NCBI GenBank assembly: GCA_020851855.1
Contig: JADZBY010000755.1
Coordinates: forward strand, 1 to 9,846
Length of the DNA: 9,846 nt
Source: Anaerolineae bacterium
Lineage (GTDB): Bacteria > Chloroflexota > Anaerolineae > Aggregatilineales > UBA2796
Direction: 5' to 3'
The notes under the pieces are model-generated. The model searched no databases and was not told the DNA's origin. It saw only the letters and a program-made list of their open reading frames with translations. This document shows, in pieces, positions 1 through 5,602 of this stretch. Each line of letters starts with the position of its first letter. The stretch's first letter is position 1. The position numbers were made by a program, and so were the translations under genes.

Positions 1-27
1 AAGCGCCGGGGGAGTGAGGGTCAACCC
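1..27. repeat. Right end of a palindromic intergenic repeat, cut by the window edge
   Basis: Bases 8-27 (GGGGGAGTGAGGGTCAACCC) are repeated exactly at 140-159, where they form the right arm of a complete palindromic element. This suggests that a second copy of the element lies mostly beyond the left edge, so two copies stand in tandem. The short open frames across these repeats are false: they encode the low-complexity Pro/Arg/Gly peptides usual for such GC-rich palindromes. Confidence 0.6.
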
Positions 28-40
28 CTGATGTGTGTCT

Positions 41-153
41 AAAAACCCTCACCCCGGCCCCTCTCCCTCATGGAGAGGGGTGACGAAAGCAGAGAGTCTC
101 CCGTCTTTCTCCCCTCTCGCACTGAGGGAGAGAGGGGTCGGGGGAGTGAGGGT
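41..153 (-). terminator. Palindromic repeat that may act as intrinsic terminator of the ABC operon
   Basis: The left arm (46-70, CCCTCACCCCGGCCCCTCTC followed by CCTCA) is an imperfect reverse complement of the right arm (123-153). An inner pairing joins GAGAGGGG at 73-80 with CCCCTCTC at 111-118. Read on the minus strand, the element begins a few bases after the permease stop codon (161-159). It ends in GTGAGGG followed by five T residues (45-41), which has the form of a rho-independent terminator, though the stem is unusually long. The same arm motif recurs at 4916-4967 and 7282-7376, so this is a dispersed repeat family and its terminator role is inference. Confidence 0.55.
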
Positions 154-158
154 CAACC

Positions 159-1700
159 CTACTCCGCACTGCGCGGGCGGAACTGTTGCAGCGCCACCGC
201 GCCGACGACGATCAGGCCTTTGGTGACGAGCTGCATGTTGCTGTTGACGTTGTTCAGGCTGAGCATGTTGTCGAGGATGCCCAGGATGAATGCGCCGGCA
301 ATGGCCCCCGCTATCGTGCCGCGCCCGCCCGCCAGGCTCGCCCCGCCGATGACCACCGCCGCGATGGCGTTCATCTCATAGCCCACCGCCTCGTTCGGGC
401 TGCCCTGGTTGAGCTGCGCGGCGTGCATGATGCCTGCCATCGCCGCAAAGAAGCTGCACAGCATGAAGGCGACGATCTTGATGCGCGACACGGCCACGCC
501 GGACAGCCGCGCCGCCGTCTGGTTGCCGCCGATAGCGTACAGATGCCGCCCAAACGAGGTGTAGTGCAACACCAGCGACATGATGATGGCCACCAGCAGC
601 ATGATGATCGCCGGGACCGGAAACACGCCGTTGATCCGCTCCCCGATCACCTCGAAGAGCGGGTCTGCGCCGCCCGCGCCATACGAGATCGGCACGGCAA
701 TGTCGCTGGACCAGATGTGCGCCAGGCCGCGCGCAATGCTGAGCATCGCCAGCGTGACGACAAACGGCGGAATCTTGAAGCGCTCGGATGTCCAGCCGTT
801 CCACCAGCCGATGGCCAGCCCCAGCCCCAGGATCAGCAGTATGGCCGGGATGGCGGGCATCAGGTCGCGCATCAAGAGGAAGGCGATGCCGGTCGCGGTC
901 AGGGCCACCACCGAGCTGACCGACAGGTCGATGCCGCCCAGGATGATGACCAGGATTTGCCCGGTGGCCAGCACGCCCGTCTCGGCCACGTCGCGCGCCA
1001 CGTTGCTCAGGTTGCGCTGGCTCAGAAACAGGTTGTTCCCGTTGCGCACCGGCGAGAACATCACGGCCATCGCGATGACGATGACCAGGCCGAAAATGCT
1101 CTGGAATCGAAACAGGAACGACACCGCGCGCACGAAGCGAGGATCATCCAGGAATTTCAGGCGGCGCAGCCAGCCGCCCGCCCTGGTATAGCCCGCCGCC
1201 AGCCCCAGATCGCTCGTCGTGCGCAGAAACACGGATTGCACCACCAGCACCACCGAGGCGAAGAAGGCGATCCAGAAGCCGCCCGCCGTGTACTGCATCA
1301 TGAACAGATCGGTATGGGCGCGGTCCTCGATGCTGAAGAAGATGAAATACAGGACGCCGAGCAAGCCGCCCAGGCGAACCAGCCAGCTTGTGTACCGGCG
1401 GCCCTGCCCCGCTGTGCGGCCCAACAAGACGCCCACGAACGCCAGCGCCCCGCCCACTGGCGGCAGCAGCAGCAGCCAGTTGTTATCGCGCACCGCCGCC
1501 AGAAGCCCCTCGGAGAGCGGCGGCGCGGCGGCGGTGAGCAGGCTGATCCCACTCACGCCCGGCGCTGTCTCGTAAAACCAGGGCAACGTGACGAACACGA
1601 CGAGGATCAGCAGCGCACCGATCAGCGCGAGCGTCTCGCCCGTGCCGAGGCGCGGGAGTGCGGTTGTGCCTCGTGCTGAATCTTGCGTAATCGTGGTCAT
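159..1700 (-). CDS. CUT2-type sugar ABC transporter permease (XylH/RbsC-like) with an extra N-terminal membrane region
   Basis: This 513-residue integral membrane protein should form the sugar channel of a ribose/xylose/galactose-type (CUT2) importer. The C-terminal two thirds is a BPD_transp_2 domain. It shows the GGIDLSVSS motif, the IPPFVVTLAMLSIARGLAHI segment, and near the end GGASLAGGRGTIAGAIAGAF followed by a last hydrophobic helix. Before it, the first roughly 190 residues hold about four further hydrophobic segments, including LALIGALLILVVFVTLPWFY and LLGVLYFIFFS. RbsC is about 320 residues and E. coli XylH about 390, so this is unusually long. The ATG overlaps the TGA of the ATPase gene (ATGA), with GAGGT about nine bases upstream, so the two are translationally coupled. 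The sugar transported cannot be read from the sequence. The stop lies at the edge of the palindromic repeat. Confidence 0.93.
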   Translation of the reverse strand: MTTITQDSARGTTALPRLGTGETLALIGALLILVVFVTLPWFYETAPGVSGISLLTAAAPPLSEGLLAAVRDNNWLLLLPPVGGALAFVGVLLGRTAGQGRRYTSWLVRLGGLLGVLYFIFFSIEDRAHTDLFMMQYTAGGFWIAFFASVVLVVQSVFLRTTSDLGLAAGYTRAGGWLRRLKFLDDPRFVRAVSFLFRFQSIFGLVIVIAMAVMFSPVRNGNNLFLSQRNLSNVARDVAETGVLATGQILVIILGGIDLSVSSVVALTATGIAFLLMRDLMPAIPAILLILGLGLAIGWWNGWTSERFKIPPFVVTLAMLSIARGLAHIWSSDIAVPISYGAGGADPLFEVIGERINGVFPVPAIIMLLVAIIMSLVLHYTSFGRHLYAIGGNQTAARLSGVAVSRIKIVAFMLCSFFAAMAGIMHAAQLNQGSPNEAVGYEMNAIAAVVIGGASLAGGRGTIAGAIAGAFILGILDNMLSLNNVNSNMQLVTKGLIVVGAVALQQFRPRSAE

Positions 1701-3334
1701 AATTGGGCTACCTCAAAAGTGGACTGCTCGCCATGTTGCCTGTCGTGGTGGTCATGCCGACCGTTGTTCAGCCGATCCTCAAAGCGCGTGGCCGCTTCCA
1801 TGATGGCCACCTGGTCAAACTCCGCGCGGGCAAATTCTCCGGTCAGCCGCCCGTCGCACAGCACGTAAATGCGGTCGCAGACGGCCAGCAATTCCGGCAT
1901 CTCGCTGGACACCAGCAGAAAGCCGGTCCCATTGCGCGCCAGCTGCCCGACAAGGCTATAAATCTCCGCCTTCGCGCCCACGTCGATGCCGCGCGTCGGC
2001 TCGTCCAACAAGAACAGCTTGATGTCCGTCAGAAGGAATTTGCCCACGACGACTTTTTGCTGGTTGCCGCCGCTCAGGCTGGCGACCATCGTCTCGATGG
2101 TCGGCGTGCGGATGTTCAGGTCATTCACCACGCGCGTCACCGCCCGCCGCTCTTCGCGCCGTTTGATGACGGTCAGCCGGTTCACGAACTGCCTTAGCGC
2201 CGCCAGCGAGGCGTTGTCGCTCACCGAGCGCTCCAGGACCAGGCTCTGCAGCTTGCGGTCTTCCGCGACCAGCCCGATCCCGCTCTCGATGGCTTCCTGC
2301 GGCGAGTTGAAGACCACGGATTTGCCCCGGAACAGCACGCGACCGCTCAGGCTGGTGGGCGGATAGACGCCGAAAATCGCCTCAAGCAACTGCGTTCGCC
2401 CTGCGCCCATCAGCCCGGCCACGCCCACGATCTCGCCCTTGCGCACGGTCAGCGAGATGTCGTTCAAGACCTGCGTGCGGCCCTGGATGTAGCTCAGGTG
2501 CTCGACCTGCAACACCACGTCGCCAAGCTCAATGTCCGCTTTCGGGTACAGCACGTCCAGGTCGCGGCCCACCATCAGGCTGATCAGCTTGCGGCGGGTG
2601 ATGTCGCGCGTCATGGCCGACCCGGCGACTTTGCCGTCGCGCAGCACCGTCACCCGGTCGGCAATGGCGAACACCTCGTCCAGCCGGTGCGAGATGTAGA
2701 TCACCGCCACGTTGTGCTCGCGCAGGTTGCGAACCACCTTGAACAGGTACTCCACCTCGCTATCGCTCAGCGCGGACGTCGGCTCGTCCATGATGATGAT
2801 TCGGGAGTTCAGGCTGAGCGCCTTGGCGATCTCGACCAGTTGCTGCTGCCCGACGCGCAGCCGGTCAATGTGGCGGTTCGTATCGATGTCCAGCCCCAGC
2901 CGGGCCATGAGCGCTTCGGCCTCGCGGCGCATGGCCCGCCGGTCAATTGTGCCCAGGCGCGTGCGTATCTCGCGGCCCAGGAAAATGTTCTCGTACACGG
3001 TCAATTCGGGGACGAGGTTCAATTCCTGGTGGATCATGGCGATGCCGCTCGCCTGGGCGTCGCCAGGGCTGTGGAAGGCGACCGGGACGCCGTTGAGCAG
3101 CATGTGGCCGTCAAATTCGGTGTAGATGCCGCTCATGATCTTCATCAGCGTCGATTTGCCCGCGCCGTTTTCGCCCACCAGGCCGTGAACCTCGCCCAGG
3201 TGCACGTCGAAGCTCACGCCGTCGAGCGCCACCACGCCGGGAAAACGCTTGGTGATGCCCTGCATACTCAAAATGACGGGCATTTCCGCCGCAGCGGGCG
3301 CAGGGGTTTGGGTCGGTGACTGTTCGAACGCCAT
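1697..3334 (-). CDS. CUT2-type sugar ABC transporter ATP-binding protein (XylG/RbsA/MglA-like), two ABC domains
   Basis: This 545-residue cytoplasmic ATPase should power the sugar permease encoded downstream. Domain 1 has Walker A GENGAGKST (residues 54-62), Q-loop Q103, Walker B IIIMDEP (179-185) and switch His216. Its signature reads LRVGQQQ (159-165), with Arg in place of the usual Ser. Domain 2 has a degenerate Walker A, GLMGAGRTQ (307-315, no Lys-Ser/Thr), but a good signature LSGGNQQ (420-426) and Walker B LFLLDEP (440-446). This asymmetry is typical of the CUT2 family and leaves one consensus composite ATP site. The last 25 or so residues are His/Asn/Arg-rich and look unstructured. GAGGA lies just upstream of the ATG. 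The gene starts 38 bases after the lacI stop and overlaps the permease start, so the three form one transcript. Xylose, ribose or galactose specificity is not resolved. Confidence 0.95.
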   Translation of the reverse strand: MAFEQSPTQTPAPAAAEMPVILSMQGITKRFPGVVALDGVSFDVHLGEVHGLVGENGAGKSTLMKIMSGIYTEFDGHMLLNGVPVAFHSPGDAQASGIAMIHQELNLVPELTVYENIFLGREIRTRLGTIDRRAMRREAEALMARLGLDIDTNRHIDRLRVGQQQLVEIAKALSLNSRIIIMDEPTSALSDSEVEYLFKVVRNLREHNVAVIYISHRLDEVFAIADRVTVLRDGKVAGSAMTRDITRRKLISLMVGRDLDVLYPKADIELGDVVLQVEHLSYIQGRTQVLNDISLTVRKGEIVGVAGLMGAGRTQLLEAIFGVYPPTSLSGRVLFRGKSVVFNSPQEAIESGIGLVAEDRKLQSLVLERSVSDNASLAALRQFVNRLTVIKRREERRAVTRVVNDLNIRTPTIETMVASLSGGNQQKVVVGKFLLTDIKLFLLDEPTRGIDVGAKAEIYSLVGQLARNGTGFLLVSSEMPELLAVCDRIYVLCDGRLTGEFARAEFDQVAIMEAATRFEDRLNNGRHDHHDRQHGEQSTFEVAQL

Positions 3335-3372
3335 GCCTGTTCCTCAATAGGTCGCAAGAACACGAAAGCCTG

Positions 3373-4518
3373 TTAGCGCTCGTCGCGGCGGCGCTTTCGG
3401 AAGGGAGAGCGTGTCACGTGGCGCGCCCGTTGTAGCACGTCGATGGGGCTGGGCCGCGCGGCGGCGGTGGTGGCCGGGGCGCTGCCGTCTTTGGCCATGC
3501 GCTCTGCCTGCCGCAGCTTCGCGCCGCATGACTCGCGCACGATGAGCTTCGTCTGGAGCACCACGGAGCGAAACGGCGCGTTGGCGTTCGCGATGCGCCG
3601 CAACAACAAGGCGACCGCCTCCTGCCCCAGTTCGTAGGTCGGCTGCGAGACGGCGGTCAGCGGCGAATACAGCTCCGCCGACCAGGGCATGTCGTCAAAA
3701 CCGACGAGCGGCATTCCTTCCGGCACGCGCACACCCGCCTCGCGCAGGTAGTGCATCACGCCCAGCGTCATCAGGTTATTGGCCACAAAAATGGCGTCGG
3801 GCGGCTGGGCGGCCAGCAATTCTTTCGCCAGCCGGTAGCCGCTTTCGGCGCGGAAGTCGCCCACCTTGACCAGCGCCTCTTCCACGGCGAGGCCCGCATC
3901 CTGATGTGCATCCCGGTAGCCGCGAAAGCGCTCTGTGCCGGTGGTGAGCGTCATCGGGCCGCTGATCATGGCGATGCGCCGGCAGCCCAGGCCGATCAGG
4001 TGCTTGACCGCGTCGTACGCGCCGCGCGCATTGTCGACTCCGACCGTATCGACCGGGATGCTTTCGATGGCGCGGTCGAGCAGGATGACGGGAATGCCCG
4101 CGTTTTGCAGGCGCGCCAGGTCTTCGCCCTCGTCGCTGCGGGCGGGCACGATGATCAGCCCGGCGACGCGCTCGCCTTCCAATACGCGCAGGTGCATCCG
4201 CTGCTTGGCGTAATCTTCATCGGAGTTGCACAGGATGATGCTCATCTCGGCGGCGTAGGATGCATCCTCGACGCCCCGGATGACGGAGATGAAATACGGA
4301 TTCTGAATATCGGAGATGACCAGACCGATGACGCTGCTGGATTGGGCGCGCAGGCGGCGCGCCGAGCGGTTGGGTTGGTAACCGAGCGCCTCGATGGTGG
4401 CCAGCACGCGCATGCGCAGCGCCGGGTCCACGCGCGGGTTGTTGTTCACCACGCGGGACACCGTCGCACGGGACACACCCGCCTGTTTGGCCACTTCGCT
4501 GATCGTTGGACTCGGCAT
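3373..4518 (-). CDS. LacI-family transcriptional repressor, first gene of the sugar ABC operon
   Basis: This 381-residue DNA-binding repressor probably controls its own operon in response to a sugar. Residues 4-25 form the LacI helix-turn-helix (TISEVAKQAGVSRATVSRVV), followed by the hinge (NRSARRLRAQSS) and a type I periplasmic-binding-like sensor domain with SDIQNPYF, RFRGYRDA, FVANNLMTLG and LVGFDDMPW. The family normally ends soon after the strand seen here as LIVRESCG; this protein has about 50 further residues ending in a strongly basic tail (SPFRKRRRDER). I chose the ATG at 4518 because GGAG lies eight bases upstream (4530-4527) and the HTH starts at once. An in-frame GTG at 4542 would add MRHVGAFA without a good ribosome site. 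Two copies of a likely operator lie upstream, which supports autoregulation. The inducing sugar is unknown. Confidence 0.93.
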   Translation of the reverse strand: MPSPTISEVAKQAGVSRATVSRVVNNNPRVDPALRMRVLATIEALGYQPNRSARRLRAQSSSVIGLVISDIQNPYFISVIRGVEDASYAAEMSIILCNSDEDYAKQRMHLRVLEGERVAGLIIVPARSDEGEDLARLQNAGIPVILLDRAIESIPVDTVGVDNARGAYDAVKHLIGLGCRRIAMISGPMTLTTGTERFRGYRDAHQDAGLAVEEALVKVGDFRAESGYRLAKELLAAQPPDAIFVANNLMTLGVMHYLREAGVRVPEGMPLVGFDDMPWSAELYSPLTAVSQPTYELGQEAVALLLRRIANANAPFRSVVLQTKLIVRESCGAKLRQAERMAKDGSAPATTAAARPSPIDVLQRARHVTRSPFRKRRRDER

Positions 4519-4551
4519 GGCGAAAGCTCCAACGTGTCGCACGCTGCTCTG

Positions 4552-4567
4552 GAAATCGTTCTCTCAG
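4552..4567. promoter_or_regulatory. Putative LacI operator, promoter-distal copy
   Basis: The sequence GAAATCGTTCTCTCAG here is identical to 4709-4724. It lies in the leader, 34 bases upstream of the lacI ATG. This copy has TG rather than GA at the left edge (TGGAAATCG), so its inverted symmetry is poorer than that of the other copy. Exact repetition of 16 bases in the same leader, next to a LacI-family gene, suggests a secondary operator. Confidence 0.6.
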
Positions 4568-4632
4568 CGTGACGCCTGAAGCGCGTCTGTCATAGGTGTT
4601 TGTGAAGGCGAGTAAGAGACGCGTCGAATGAC

Positions 4633-4647
4633 CGCCGAGAGTCGGCG
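4633..4647 (-). other. Small perfect hairpin in the lacI leader
   Basis: CGCCGA (4633-4638) and TCGGCG (4642-4647) form a six-base-pair stem with a three-base loop in the roughly 200-base untranslated leader of lacI. No T run follows it, so it is not a standard terminator. It lies midway between the two operator copies. A role is not evident. Confidence 0.35.
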
Positions 4648-4708
4648 CACCGGCTGCTCCGCATGGAGAGGATTGATGTCCAGGGTGTGGAGCGGATTGG
4701 TGTGTCGA

Positions 4709-4724
4709 GAAATCGTTCTCTCAG
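4709..4724. promoter_or_regulatory. Putative LacI operator, promoter-proximal copy
   Basis: GAAATCGTTCTCTCAG, preceded here by GA, contains the perfect inverted repeat GAGAA-N4-TTCTC (4707-4720), in keeping with a dimeric LacI-family site. It begins four bases downstream of the -10 box (4734-4729 on the minus strand) and so covers the expected transcription start. A repressor bound here would block initiation. The second copy is 157 bp away, close to 15 turns of B-DNA, so a looped complex of two dimers is possible. Confidence 0.7.
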
Positions 4725-4728
4725 ACTC

Positions 4729-4756
4729 ATTGTAGGACGGTCTGCGTTTTTGTCAA
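4729..4756 (-). promoter_or_regulatory. Sigma70-type promoter of the lacI-ABC operon
   Basis: On the minus strand, TTGACA (4756-4751) is followed after 16 bases by TACAAT (4734-4729), a perfect -35 and a five-of-six -10 box. The expected start near 4722 falls inside the proximal operator and gives a leader of about 200 bases before the lacI ATG. It is the clearest promoter in the window. Confidence 0.8.
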
Positions 4757-4829
4757 GCAGGCAATGCGTGCGAGCAGAGAGAACGCATCAAAATGGATGG
4801 ATCGGCGCGATGCCAAGTCCGCCCGGCGC

Positions 4830-4849
4830 GGGCGGCTCGCGAGCCGCCC
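4830..4849. repeat. 20-base perfect palindrome
   Basis: GGGCGGCTCGCGAGCCGCCC is a perfect inverted repeat without a spacer, followed by CTACAC. GC-rich palindromes of this style recur between genes in many environmental bacterial genomes. No T run follows on either strand, so a terminator is unlikely. It could be a REP-like element or a protein site. Confidence 0.6.
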
Positions 4850-4915
4850 CTACACGCGGCGTCGAACACCGGTGTGGCATCCGGGGTCAGGGGGCGTTGC
4901 CCGTCAGAGGTGTTT

Positions 4916-4967
4916 CCCCCTCTCCCAGCCGTACTCGGCGGTCGGGAGAGGGGGCCAGGGGGTGAGG
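4916..4967. repeat. Palindromic intergenic repeat, second copy of the CCCTCACCCC family
   Basis: CCCCCTCTCCC (4916-4926) pairs perfectly with GGGAGAGGGGG (4944-4954) around a 17-base loop. The right arm then continues as CCAGGGGGTGAGGG, the reverse complement of the CCCTCACCCC terminus also seen at 46-55. The left arm lacks a clear matching extension, so this copy may be shorter or decayed. Confidence 0.65.
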
Positions 4968-5106
4968 GCCTTCCCAGCGCAACCCGATTCTTCAGATACC
5001 GTGACATTAATCAACATCCAAACAGCGTCTTTCACGAAGTTCAGTACAATTAGGGGGATCGGGTATCGAACGGGGTTCACTCGCACGTGCAATGGAGACG
5101 CAATAC

Positions 5107-5550
5107 GTGACTTCAAAGAAGACGACCATTCTGGCGAATGAGCCGCCCCAGGTCGAGCCGGTGGTGCCGCCGCAGCCTGTCGAGATGCTCGACCTGGGCG
5201 TGATCCGGCCCTGGCGTCTGGCGCTGCTGATCGTGCCCGACAAGGTTGAGCTGATCCTGAACCTGACCGGCGAGGTGACGCTGGGACGCGCTGACCCACG
5301 CAATGCCATCCAGCCCGACATCGACCTGCGCCCGTTTCGCGCGGAAGACCTGGGCGTATCGCGGCAGCACCTTTTCTTGCGGCTCGAAGGCGATAGCGTC
5401 GCGGTGATCGACAACAACAGCTCAAATGGGACGCGGCTGAACGGGGTGCGGCTCGAACCGGGGCGCTCGTACCCGCTCCAGCACGGCGATCATCTGGCCA
5501 TCGGCGCGCTGGATGTGCAGGTGCTGTTGCTCAGCAACCCGCTGGACTGA
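5107..5550 (+). CDS. Standalone FHA-domain (phosphothreonine-binding) protein
   Basis: This small soluble protein should bind phosphothreonine peptides. After a proline-rich N-terminal stretch (PPQVEPVVPPQP) a single FHA domain fills the rest. It shows the conserved TLGR, SRQH, NNSSNGT and LNG motifs, which contain the Gly, Arg, Ser, His and Asn residues that contact the phosphopeptide. No transmembrane segment or enzymatic domain is visible. I chose the GTG at 5107 (147 residues) because GGAG at 5094-5097 lies nine bases upstream. An ATG at 5092 would give 152 residues but has no ribosome site, and the GGAG would fall inside its coding sequence. No kinase or phosphatase gene is adjacent, so its partner is unknown. 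The fold is clear; the process is not. Confidence 0.92.
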   Translation: MTSKKTTILANEPPQVEPVVPPQPVEMLDLGVIRPWRLALLIVPDKVELILNLTGEVTLGRADPRNAIQPDIDLRPFRAEDLGVSRQHLFLRLEGDSVAVIDNNSSNGTRLNGVRLEPGRSYPLQHGDHLAIGALDVQVLLLSNPLD

Positions 5551-5602
5551 ATCCACGGAATACACGGATTTGCCCACTCGTGCGGCAGCGACGCCGCGCT
5601 TG

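Larger units (their letters stand above)
4757..5091. other. Intergenic region between the lacI operon and the FHA gene
   Basis: This stretch separates the divergent lacI operon and FHA gene. It holds a 20-base perfect palindrome (4830-4849) and a palindromic repeat (4916-4967), listed separately. Near its right end TACAAT (5045-5050) could be the -10 box of the FHA gene, but I see no convincing -35 at 16-18 bases. Several open frames cross the region on both strands, yet they run through the palindromes, look low-complexity and lack good ribosome sites, so I call no gene. I see no tRNA or known riboswitch. Confidence 0.5.

Noticed and set aside
35..381. Short plus-strand frames through the left repeat (63 and 103 residues)
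   Set aside because: They translate the palindromic repeat into Pro/Ser/Arg/Gly strings and then run antisense to the permease. No ribosome site supports them.
186..1679. 497-codon plus-strand open frame opposite the permease gene
   Set aside because: Its product is a His/Gln/Arg/Asp-rich low-complexity chain without domains, as expected antisense to a GC-rich gene. The opposite strand encodes a clear permease.
2498..3319. 273-codon plus-strand open frame opposite the ATPase gene
   Set aside because: Composition is biased to His, Gln, Val and Asp with no motif. The other strand has textbook ABC motifs.
4753..5425. Minus-strand and plus-strand frames in the lacI-FHA gap, up to 173 codons
   Set aside because: They cross the palindromes or lie antisense to the FHA domain and give Arg/Pro/Ala-rich peptides without domains.
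5551..5602. Possible bidirectional terminator between the convergent FHA and SDR genes
   Set aside because: GCGGC/GCCGC can form only a short stem and no T run follows on either strand.
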